Below are positions 10,351 through 20,530 of a stretch of 64,000 bases of DNA, piece after piece. The DNA is from Alisma plantago-aquatica (taxonomy: Eukaryota; Streptophyta; Magnoliopsida; Alismatales; Alismataceae). A program made the position numbers and the translations under genes. The stretch's first letter is position 1; each line of letters begins with the position of its first letter. The DNA is taken from NCBI GenBank assembly GCA_963693085.1, contig OY856411.1, forward strand, positions 113,390,767 through 113,454,766, given 5' to 3'. Below the pieces are notes generated by a model, which ran no database searches, was not told where the DNA came from, and saw only the letters and a program-made list of their open reading frames with translations.

Positions 10351-10658
10351 TGTAAGGACCCTGACCTACGTTTAGGGTTTACCCTGTTTGTTTAGCTTGA
10401 TCTTGATGCTTTGATGCTTGCTAATCATCTTTGGTGGTGATTAGGGTTTTGTTGTGCCTTATTGAGAGTTGAGGGGGGGCTACTTGCAAATAACCCAAGT
10501 TTAGGGTTTTGTGTGCAAGTTTGTCATCTTGAGAGATGTTTTCCCCTCTTTGCTTGCTCTAGGGTTGAGAGGAAGGCTTGGGCTTGTTGTTTGTGCTCTT
10601 TGGGCCTGAGTTGAGCTTGTTTGGGCCTTGAGATGTGTTGTTTGGGCTTGTTTGAGCC

Positions 10659-10815
10659 TTGTGTCGGCCATGGCTTGCCTTGTGTCGTCCAAGGTGAGTT
10701 TGTGTCGACCTAGGGTGGTCTTGTGTCATCCAATACCTTGGTGTGTCGCCCAGTAGCTTGTTTGTGTCGCCCAACAGGAGTTGTTGCTTGTGTCGCCCTT
10801 GTGGCTTGGCCTTGG
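10659..10815 (+). repeat. Minisatellite of about 20 bp in the solo LTR
   Basis: Seven imperfect copies of a 20-25 base unit beginning TTGTGTCGNCC follow one another (GTGTCGGCC, GTGTCGTCC, GTGTCGACC, GTGTCATCC, then GTGTCGCCC three times). Confidence 0.8.
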
Positions 10816-11229
10816 TTGGTGACACTTGGTGCCTAGCTTGGACAAGTGTCTCTTGGTGTGCTAGAGTGTTGTCTTGAACCCTAGGACAAGTGTACCTTGG
10901 GTGGACGACACTTGGCATGGTTGTACCTTGGTTTCTCCTCCCCTTCTTCCTATATAGGTAGCTCTTCTCCTTGCCTTGGTCTCCTTTGATCTTTTGGTCT
11001 CTCCTCCACCTTGAGTGCACGATATCCCTCTCCATCTTGCTTGTGGTGGCCGATACACCTTCCTAGAGGAGCTTGGTGGATGATAGCTTTGGACCTTGGA
11101 GTACCTTGGAGCTTGGAGCTTAAGGAGGGTTGCATAACTTCTAACCCTAATTCCTTTACCTCTAGCAATAACCTTGTTACATGATAATAGTTAGCTTAGT
11201 TCCTTAGTTTTGTACCTTGCTTGAGTTTC

Positions 11230-12000
11230 CTTTGGTGGCCGATATACCCTTAGGGTTTAGGGTTTCTAGTGATCTAGGGTTTGGGTTCCCTTGAGATGGA
11301 GGTTGATGGTGACCTAGGGTTGGGTGATATCCCTTTGTTGTGGATGTGTTGGACGATATCCTTGAGGTTGGACGACATGGTTCCCTTTGTCCTTGTGTTG
11401 GACGATAGGGTGCTCTCTTTGATGGACGATAGGATACCTTGGTGAACGATATGGTGAGTCCTTGAGGTTGGCTGATACCCTGCCCATGTGTTGGGGATAG
11501 GGTGAGCTAAGCTTCAGTTGGCCGATATGTTTGTATACCTTGTTGAGATATGTTCTTGTCCTTCTCTTGGACGATAGGCCTTTGTTCTTGTGGTGGACGG
11601 CAGGGCTTGGTTGGATGGTTTGGTTTGGGTTGCACGACATGCAACTAAGTGTAATGGCCGATAGCCCTGGCGGGCGTTGTATCTTGGTGTGTCGGCCGAT
11701 AGGCCTAGGCTGTGATGTGCGACAGTGAGTGGGGCTGTGACGGGCGTCACGCCTCTAGTTTGGATGAGTGTTGGCCGTTAGGCCTTGATAGTGGTTGCAC
11801 GATATCAGGAGTACTTCCTTCTCTCCTTTCCTTCTCTCTCTCCTTCTCTCTCATGGCTGTTGTGGAGTTGTTAGATGGGCGTTACCCCTTGGTTATCGGG
11901 TGTCAGGTGTTGGCTGTGACGGGCGTTGCCCGATGGGGTGTATCGCGCGACACTCCCTGGTGCACGACACTCCCTGGTGCGCGACACTTCTTCTAGTAAT
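11230..12000 (+). repeat. Array of GG(A/C)CGATA motifs in the solo LTR
   Basis: At least fifteen short motifs of the form TGGACGATA, TGGCCGATA or GCACGA(T/C)A occur at irregular spacings of roughly 20-60 bases. Examples lie near 11236, 11350, 11399, 11423, 11519, 11570, 11655, 11692 and 11796. The related chromovirus LTR at 40634-44616 has a similar array. Confidence 0.7.
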
Positions 12001-12169
12001 GGGGCGTTGCGGGGTGGGCACTGGGTGCAACGCAGCGTTGCTGCCGTCCCATGCCTAGCCGAGCAAGTTAGCTATAGTGAGGGTTGTGAGGTCTTAGGTG
12101 AGGGCAGGTAGGTCCTTTGGTGATGGTCCCAAGTATCATGACAGTAGACGCTTATGCATAACCAAATCT

Positions 12170-12480
12170 CGGTAGTAATACCTTGCTTAATAACAATAAT
12201 AATGACATGGTAGTATTAATGATAGTCATGATGATAATGTTGTTGATAACTAAGATGTCAATAGTGTTGGTGATGTTAGTTGTGTTGATGAATGTGATGC
12301 CTTGCTAAGTAAGAGAAAGTAATAATAATGATAATGATTGGAATAATGTGGCTAAGTGGCAGTTACATTAATAGTTTGCTTAATGACATAGCAATGAAGA
12401 TAATAGTAGATGATGATGCTGATAATAGTAATAATGGTATCAAGAGTAGTAATGACATGATATTGATATGAGTCTTATGC
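12170..12480. repeat. Low-complexity GATAAT/TAATAA stretch in solo LTR
   Basis: This part of the solo LTR is dominated by short imperfect repeats of AATAAT, GATAAT and GATGAT. Open frames read through it on the minus strand are artefacts of this composition. Confidence 0.6.
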
Positions 12481-14594
12481 TTACTTATTAATGATAATGA
12501 TAAATGGTAGTTGCATTGATGGTTTTTTAATGACAAAGATATGAAATATGATAGTGGATGGTAACAGTAATGATTTTGGTAACAATAGTAGTTGCTTTGT
12601 ATACTCAACATAATTGTTATATAAAGTGAATACCTTGATTGTTTGTATAATCCTGAGATAAGGGTAGGCATGATTATGGTATGATGTGCTTAACAAGCTT
12701 GATCATCAAATAGTGTAATATTGATAAATAGGTTATCTTGAATGATAGCTCATGATAGTGAGCATATTCCTTATGCTGAATCTATGGTTATTGTGTATCC
12801 TAACCATGCAGGTGATGTGTAGCCATGAAAGGGCTATGTGACATATGTGATGAGTAACAATATCTTGATATTTGTTCTATGAGATTATATATGTAAAGTG
12901 TTGGTCCCATGATGATGATGTGAGCCTTGAGAGGCAGTGATAGTACATGATGAAGGATTGATATCCTATGGTATGTGATGATCCTTGATATGGATCTGGA
13001 TGGTTGGCAAAAGGTCAAGTGGTAACATGTGATGCTAGATCCTTGTGATGGATCAGGTTGATGAGGTTTCAATAATAATATAATGTTCTTTATTTTCTGT
13101 TATATCTTGCATGTTATATAACTTGGTTGAATCCTGCAATCCATCTAAAAGATACTAATTAATTATAGTGGAATTATATCATGTAGTTTGCCCTGGCCAT
13201 AGATCCATCATCGTCAGGACTTGGTGATGGTGAAACAGGTTCTCCTACGGGTTAACCTGGAAGCGCATATTGTTGAATATGTGTAGGTTGCTCCTAGCCT
13301 GAAAATGAGGAGGTAATAGTGTAACTTCGGTTACAGACTCAGGTACATATATAGAGCATGGTGAACATGCCCATGGCTCAGGATAGGTGATGTGGAGAGC
13401 ATGAATACGCTCATGGCTCAGAGCACGGTGAACAGGCCCGTGGCTCAGTTTTACTAGCGCCGAGACCTGTACCATGGCGGGCTAGAGTGAGGGTAGCCTA
13501 TGGAGCTGACCCTGTGGCTTAGACCACTTCAGCATGTGACTGCGATCCTGCTTGTGTTGTACTCGTGTACTGACCACGAGGTGGGAGGTCATGGAGTCTG
13601 ACTCCTCCATTGACCTTGTATGGCACCGACTTGGGTTTCATAACCGAAGGTTGGATTTGAACGGTACGGTTCAAATCCTCAGGGCATAATAATACGTAAT
13701 ACAACCGTTTAGTATTTACTGCTCATATCAAAATACGAAACATTGGTTGAGGCCTTGTTTTTGTAATATCTCTGTTATATCTTGCAGGTTATGTGATAAT
13801 ATGTCTGATCTTGATAAGCATGTTATGTGACATTATATCTTGTTCTGATAATCATGTTACATAGGGATACATCTTATCTTACTAATCATATTCCTTGAGA
13901 TATATCTGGTTATATGCTTTTGTATAGCTGGTAAGCTTGTCGGTAAAAATAATCTGTTTTATATAGACTGCTCTTGTTTTATCTGTTATTAGATATCTGC
14001 TGTTATAGTCTATCTTGCTGAGGTTCTGTAGTTGCGGTGGGGAGTTATGTTTCCCGCTGGGACAATTGTTCAATTGTCTCACCCCTCTGGTTTAACCCCT
14101 TTTTAGGTGGTCGAGGTAGACGTGGTCGTGGTCGTGGTGTTGCGGCCGAGCAGCTTGAGGAGCAGTAGAAGGCAAGCGTTGGACATGCTGCTGTTTTGGA
14201 TGTTCTGTAGTAGAGTCTAGAGTCATCCATGTACTCTCAGGTCCTTGGCAGTGTTTTGACGTTGTTTCACGATGATCGATCGATGATGTTTGTATATCCT
14301 GCTATTGGCCGGATGTGGGCCTTTTCTGTATATGAACAGGTGGTGAACTCATGTGATGGACGAACAACTGTTTCTGAGCTGTGGACACGTATCATCTTTC
14401 GTGGATGTATATATATATATACTTGACATGTTTCTGTGCAGGATGAGGACTGGAAAGTAATAGTTCCACAGTTTATATGTTTTCCACAATCGGTTTTAAT
14501 TAACCCGTATTTTCATAATCTGTGGTTATGGTGATTTCCGCATGTTTTTACGTAACACCTTGTTATCTATATGATAATGGGATGTGCTGCCACA

Positions 14595-14599
14595 AGTCG
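14595..14599. repeat. Target site duplication of the solo LTR, right (AGTCG)
   Basis: Direct copy of 10346-10350, immediately after the CACA end of the LTR. Confidence 0.88.
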
Positions 14600-15345
14600 G
14601 GTCAAAGAGGGGTCATTGGTATGATTTTCCACATTACATCCTGCATGAGAATTAATCCAACACTTCATCTAAGATATTACACCACATGAATGAACAAAAT
14701 GAAATTGATATATCAAATAAGCAATTCCACAAACACTAAGCATTCAAAGCTTGCTCAATTTCACAATTCAACCAATTCAATCACAACCATAAGAGAGGTG
14801 ATGCACATGTAAAAAGTCAAACATTGATACCACTCAGCAACAAACAATGTTAATTCACTTGCATTTGTCAAAGGTCATCATTTTTACTCAAAATAGTAGA
14901 GATTGGGTCAAAACACACTTCTTAGACAAGAAATCTCAAATTTGGGAAAAATTGGCCAAAATGGTGCCAAGTTGCCTCCAATCACATCTAAGCCTATATT
15001 ATTGAACTTAAAACAGCAAACAAGCAAATCCTAGCTAAAACATGCAGAAATTACCAAAAATCTACATGATATGCAATGTATGGCAAAAAGAGCAAAATTT
15101 TTGAAAATTATGCAAAAAAATGACAATAAGGTAAGCTACATGGAATGCAGGTGTGCAAAGCAGTAAAATTCTAGACTAGATAGCAGGACAAGAAAAAGAA
15201 ATGAAAAGCAACACACAAAAAGTAAAATAGTAGATGAGATGCAAAAATGAGTGAAAGAAGAATGAGGGCATACCGCCCTACCACCCCAAACTTTTGAACC
15301 ATGTTGTCCTCAGCATGACACTAAAGTCTAGGGTGATAGGGTAGA
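14600..15345 (-). other. Non-coding internal region of the Athila-like element
   Basis: AT-rich and without a gene. At 15281-15296 it holds a third copy of the polypurine-like string (CCACCCCAAACTTTTG), followed at 15300-15317 by a hairpin CATGTTG/CAGCATG with the same TCCT loop as the one beside the 3' LTR. Confidence 0.5.
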
Positions 15346-17157
15346 TGATCACTGCGGAGGTGGTGGAGGTGCTCCTCCCTGCCTATAGTAGGCGCCCCAG
15401 TAGTCGGATTGTGGAGGCAGATAGTTGTCCTGGAATGCTGACAAAGAACTCTACCAATCTTCACCGCACTGCGGGTTCCTCTGGGCCTGTGCATTTTGGA
15501 ACTGATAAAGGTGGTTGACCTGATAATGCATCTGCTGGTGGTCCAACCACATGGCATCCTGTGTCCTTTTGAATCCCTCCTGGGCCCGTAGAATTCTGTC
15601 CTACATCGCCTGAATACCCTCCAACTGTGCATGAATGGTACCCATGTCATATGCATTCACTGAAGGCTGTTGTGGCTCTGACGCTCCCATTCTTTCTTCT
15701 CTTTGCCTCACCCATCTTGCCGCTCTCTCCTCTGCTGTCCGCCTCTGCTCTGCCGCCTGTGAAGGCTTTCCTGGACTCCCTGCAAACCTCACCTCAGGGA
15801 TTTCCTCTCCTTTGGGGTTCTCCTCCTCGTACCTCCTCAACTTTTCCAGAAAATCTAGCGTTGGTCCAAACTGTGCCATGAGGGGAGGAGTATGGTAAGG
15901 CAGCTCCAATGTGACTCCTGGGTAAGGTGGGTTGATTTGGTAAATGATCTTTTGATCCATAACCGTAATCATGGATGAGCGAGCCAGGTAGTGCAAATAA
16001 ACCAACTTGCCACCCTCTGCCTTTGTATATCCTGTCATGTCATGCCCCAAGGCAGTGGCAATAGATGTTACAATCCCTCCCATTACAAATGGATTTGTGC
16101 TCTTAGACGGGATTGTCCTCATATGATCAATCAATAACGCCCCCAGGTTCACATGTCTCTCCTTTGCCATCCAACCAAGCACAAAAAGATCTTTGTTATG
16201 TTGTTTTCGACAAAAAAAAAGATCTTTGTTGGTGCAGCTGCCTTGATTTTCATACCTACCAAAGATGGTGTTTGCCAACACCTTCTGAACATAGTGGAGA
16301 AATGGGCTGTGAATACCACTTGTCTTTGATTTCCCTGCTACAAATGTACTTTGGTCGGTGAAGCACTTCCACATGGCTGGATACGTGGAACTAGAGTCAT
16401 TTTCTGTCCTTCCTCCATCTAGGAGGGCAGCCATCTCTCCACTTCGGGCAAAAATCTGATTTAGCATCTCTGAGGTTATTTTCAACCTCTTATCCCCAAT
16501 CGTTACCTTAATTGCATTCTCGCCATCATTTGTTGCTTTCTCTAGTGTGGCAAAGAACTGCTGCGTTAACTCGATGTATGACTCCTGCTGCAGTGTCAAT
16601 ATTTCAAAAAGCCCCAATTTTCCCATCAATTCTTGAAAACAGACAAAGAACCCCATTGCCTCCATTGACGCTTGGCATGCATATCGAGTAGCTAACACTC
16701 TGCGTGTCAGGCACCCAGGGTGCTTGGGCTCCTTTGCCCTGCCTGTAGTAACCTATGGCTGTGAAAACGGGCATTGTGGCGGGCTTGGTTGCTGCTCAAC
16801 TTCAGGCATATCAGTATCATCTTCATCAGCTAGCACGAGCCGTCGACGTGGTCGTGGCCACAACTCGGGCTGTGGCGGTGCTGTGGAGGAGACGGACGGC
16901 TGTGCGGCTGAAACTGACGACCGCGCAGCTGAGGCAGAAGGTCTCTCAGATGAGACGGAGTGTCGGGAGGCAGACGGCGGTGGATGCAACGAAGATGGTG
17001 CCCCTCGATGTGGCTGTTCGGAGGTTTCTTCAATGATAGGATCCACTATGGCATCCAAATCGGCCTCCGTCAACCTGGGGTGGTTGTTCCTTGGTTTCCT
17101 TTGATAAGCAATGATGCCCCTGGTCTTCTCTACTGCTCTCTTTGCAAACTTCTTCAT
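15346..17157 (-). pseudogene. Third ORF of an Athila-like element, stop-interrupted
   Basis: The minus strand from ATG at 17157 is one frame of about 600 codons, broken by three TAG codons (near 16753, at 15601, and near 15450), each where CAG would fit. The first 135 residues are a basic, proline- and serine-rich segment (RPRRRLVLADEDD). The main part (16698-15601) has the fold-type signature of the plant-retrotransposon accessory ORF, with MERH-like KERHVNLGALLIDHMRTI, ANTIFGRYENQGS and a charged RRYEEENPKGEEIPEVRF tail. It ends in a glutamine- and proline-rich stretch. It sits where Athila elements carry their env-position ORF, downstream of where pol should be. Its function is unknown. 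There is no signal peptide or clear membrane segment. Confidence 0.7.
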
Positions 17158-18131
17158 TTTTACTCGAAAATGGAAGTGGAATTAGAAAATTTCGGATTTC
17201 TCCGAAGAACGGGGCTGTTGGGGCGGAATGGAGAGAAAGTGGTGCGTTTGTGGATGGAAATGGGTGGGATCTGGAGATTAAGGTAGTGGAAATGGTAGGG
17301 GAGTGATTGGGAATGGTTTGTGAGTGATTTAGTGAGGATTCGAGGGCTGGAGAAGGCGGGCGGCGTGTTACACGGGCGCTAGGGCGCGGAGCACAGCCAT
17401 TATGTTCTTCGGAGAAATGAGCAAGTGAAAAGAAATTTTGCAAATTTGAGTTTAAGTTGCTGGAATCAGGCTGCTGCACAGCCGTGCTGCGCGGCACAGC
17501 CGTGGTGGCTTCATGTACCACGGCCGTGCTGCCCTGGTTCAAAACTTAGTCGATTTTTCTCAAACTTTTGATCATTTCCTTGTTGAATGTGAGTGCACCA
17601 CTACGGACGTGTTGATGTACCACAATCGTGTTGGGCACTGTAACAGCAGTAGGATACTCAAATCTTGTTCAAACATCAAAGATTGATCTCAAGCTGATAT
17701 TCTATTGATTCTTTGTCAAAATTTCATCTATTCTTCTACATTTCACTCTGTTCTCACCTGCACATATCAAAACTATACAAAAACTATCAAATACGAGTGT
17801 GTGTGTGCTTTCTTAGAAAAAAGTAAAAACAAAGAAAAAGTGTCAAAAAATGTAGATTGGGTCAAAAATTCCCAAACCTAGGTGGGTTGCCTCCCACAAG
17901 CGCTGAGTTTCTTGCCTTCAGCTAGGCTTCTTGGGGATTCTTCAAAATTCATCCGTTTGGCATTCTCATGTGTCCGTTCTTGCAAAACATGCATCCTTCA
18001 TTTGCACTCAATCTATTTTCCTCATCCCTTTGATCACAATAATCATCATTAACTTCTTCACCTTGATTTCCTTCTCTCAAATGCCCATTTGGACTTGTGA
18101 AGTGACCATGTCCAATATCCCTATCTCGGAC
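17158..18131 (-). other. Non-coding gap where pol is expected
   Basis: Between the protease and the third ORF there are only about 970 bases with no RT, RNase H or integrase motif on either strand. At 17475-17640 it carries several CACAGCCGTG/CACGGCCGTG motifs like those of the LTRs. Frames seen on the minus strand around 17030-17542 are low-complexity. Confidence 0.65.
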
Positions 18132-19316
18132 TCACCGGGTCGGGGTCTTGTACATGCTGATGTTGATCTTCATGTCTATGAATGAGACTGTCATGGTGCC
18201 ACTGCGCACATGAATGTCGGCATCAGCTGTAGATAAGAACGGCCTCCCCAAGATGATGGGAATCTTCCTATCCTCCTGCTCCATATCAAGTACAATGAAA
18301 TCCACCGGGAACACCGCGCCTTTTTCCTTGTCTATCATCACCAAGACATCATCCACTCTACCTCTAGGCACTTTTATGGATCTATCCGCCAACTGGAGAG
18401 TGCAATGTGCCAGCTTCAACTTGCCTAAACCCAGCTCAACATAGACATGATATGGCATCAAATTCACACTAGATCCCAAATCAAGTAAGGACCTGTCTAT
18501 GCGATGTCCCCCTATGTAACTAGGTATGAGTGGGGCTCCTGGGTCTTTTCTCTTCAAGGGAAGTGAGGGTTGTATGATGGAGCTCACTTGTTCAGTCAAT
18601 CTCACATTCTTTGGGATCCTCCCCATTGACCTTCTTTTCACAGTGCATAGGTTCTTGAGGAACTTGGCATATGATGGGATTTGCTTGATAGCATCCAATA
18701 GTAGAATGTTCACCTTTACTTGGCGAAACACCTCAAGAATATCAACATTGTGCTTTTGCCTCCTTCTCAATTCCGGTGGCTCATCTAGTGCTTCTACAAA
18801 TGGAATATCACTAGTTTTTGCCGCATTTACATGAACATGAGGCGAAACGCTAGGGAAGGTAGGACCTGCAAAAGGGATATGTGGCGGATCACATGGAATC
18901 CCAAACTCAACATGTGGTATCACAACATCATCTTCAACAATATCAATCATGGTATCACCACTTAGCTGCCTTTGCTTTGCTCTATCAACCTTTCTTTGAC
19001 TTGCGGGCTGCTCAAGAGTTTTCCCACTCCTTAGAACTGTCACAGCACTACCTTGCTCATGATGGGGAGGGGGAGCATGTTGTGACTGTGGAGGAGGTGG
19101 AGGTAGCACTTGGGGTTGACATTGAGGTGGAGAAGAGAATTGAGGGGGAGGAGAGGATTGGGGTTGGAAAGTGAAGTTTTGGGAAAATTGAGGTGGTGAA
19201 GGTGGTGGAGGAGTGTAAGGATGGGGGTAGCCTTGGAAGGAGTGAATGGAATGCACTTGCATGGGGGGGTGGACTGTAGAAAACTTGTGAAGAGGGCATG
19301 GGTCCACTTGCTTCAT
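18132..19316 (-). pseudogene. Athila-like gag C-terminus and retropepsin
   Basis: A 394-residue open frame. The first ~130 residues are proline- and glutamine-rich (HPYTPPPPSPPQFSQ). Then comes a linker with VTVLRSGKTLEQP, and from about residue 180 a retropepsin-like domain: SLLDLGSSVNLMPY, LQLADRSIKVPRGRVDDVLV, then FPVDFIVLDMEQE and IPIILGRPFLSTADADI. D-L-G-(A/S)-S-V-N-L is the normal active-site form in Athila and related plant gypsy proteases, so this domain may be intact. The frame is displaced relative to gag by a frameshift between about 19250 and 19316. The reading ends soon after the protease, where RT would normally follow. Confidence 0.8.
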
Positions 19317-20373
19317 GGTGACTCACGATGGGTCTTGAAGACAATTTTTCCTCTTGGAGAGTGATTATAGAAGATAGTTGCTCTATTCTCTCTTCTAACC
19401 TTGCAACATCTCTTTGAACATCATCAAACACTCTCAATCTAGAAAGAACTTCTTCCTCAAACCTTGAGCTGTATGTGGGACTTTGTGATTCCTGGTAGCT
19501 ATAGGAGTGAGATGTCTTCTTTTCTTCTCCATAGAACTCAATAGAATTGACCGGGTGGCAAGGAGCATTTGTCACCCGGTTCTTCATGAAGCTCACCATG
19601 TCACCAAGAATCTTCATCACTTGCGGGCTTGAGTCATCATGAGTAGGGGGTGTCATACCAAAGGCATACCCTCTTTCATTCATCATGCTAGAAGCTCAAA
19701 TTCTTGATCCTTCAGCCAACTTCTCAAACAAAGGCCATATCTCCTCAGGTGGCCTAGCCATGAAAACTCCCCCACAAGAAGAGTCCACTGTGTCTTGGTC
19801 CTTTAGAGACAAACCAGAGTAGAATGATTGAACTAGCTGCCACAAAGGGATCTCATGGTGAGGACACTCTCTCAACAACTTCTTGAATCTCTCCCATGCA
19901 TTATGAAACTGCTCATCTCCCATTTGACTAAAATTTGTCACGGAACGCCGCATTTGTGTCAACCTTGCTATAGAGTAGAATTGTCTCAAGAAAGCATTCT
20001 TCATTGTTTCCCAACTCATGATGTCCTTTCTTGAGTCATACCAGTCTTTGGCTCTATCTTTGAGAGAGAAAGAGAATAAGGTCAACCGAATTGTATCATC
20101 ACTAGCCGTCGATGTCCTGAAGGTGGAGCATACTTCAATAAAGGCATCCAAGTGCTTATAGGGGTTCTCACTCTCTGAGCCGTAGAAGATGGGTAGGAGC
20201 CTAAGAAGACCTGGAGGAATAGAGAATTTCTCCCCTGGCATTTGATCAACCCTGTTAGCAATTGGCAATTTGTAGTTGCTAGGCATGAAGTAATCTTGAA
20301 GTGGCTTATGAGGTGCACTTTGGTCTTCCATCTTGTTTCCTCCCGAATGGCTTGTCACATGCATAAAGCACAA
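19317..20373 (-). pseudogene. Athila-like gag
   Basis: From ATG near 20373 (or the internal one before EDQSAPHKPLQDYFMPSNY, which fits the family better) the minus strand reads a Retrotrans_gag domain: FYGSESENPYKHLDAFIEVC, LTLFSFSLKDRAKDWYDS, then FLRQFYSIARLTQMRR and ERFKKLLRECPHHEIPLWQL. A TGA near 19684, where CGA fits, separates this from a coiled-coil-like stretch (EEEVLSRLRVFDDVQRDVA) in the same frame. Beyond about 19316 the frame is lost. Confidence 0.85.
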
Positions 20374-20504
20374 CCAAGCAAAAGAGAAAAAGTTAGCAAA
20401 CCAATATACACAAAGAATGCAAAGAAAAATGAATAAAGAATAGCAATGATGAGGGCAGTAGGAAAAGTCAAAGCAAAACTAACTAGCTAGGCTGAGCGCC
20501 TCTA

Positions 20505-20523
20505 ATCCCCGACAACAACGTCA
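20505..20523 (-). other. Decayed primer binding site (tRNA-Asp type)
   Basis: Seven bases inside the right LTR the minus strand reads TGACGTTGTTGTCGGGGAT. The complement of tRNA-Asp used by Athila-type elements is TGGCGCCGTTGCCGGGGAT as I recall it. The four differences are all transitions. Confidence 0.65.
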
Positions 20524-20530
20524 GAAAACT

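Larger units (their letters stand above)
10351..14594 (+). mobile_element. Solo LTR of a Tekay-type chromovirus (4.2 kb)
   Basis: The start TGTAAGGACCCTGACCTACG matches in pattern the LTR start of the chromovirus at 33065-44616 (TGTAACATCCCTGACCTGG on its strand). Near 14040-14115 there is shared sequence with that LTR: GAGTTATGTTT, then GGGACAATTGTTCAATTGTC, then AGGTGGTCGAGG; TACTCTCAGGTCCTTGG near 14230 is also shared. No coding domains of a retrotransposon lie inside, and perfect 5-bp repeats flank it, so it is a solo LTR left by recombination between two LTRs. It belongs to a different family of the same lineage, since most of its length does not align by eye. Confidence 0.88.

Noticed and set aside
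10559..11640. Glutamine-, threonine- and histidine-rich minus-strand frames in the solo LTR
   Set aside because: Composition is produced by the GTGTCG minisatellite and the CGATA array. There is no domain and no conservation evidence.
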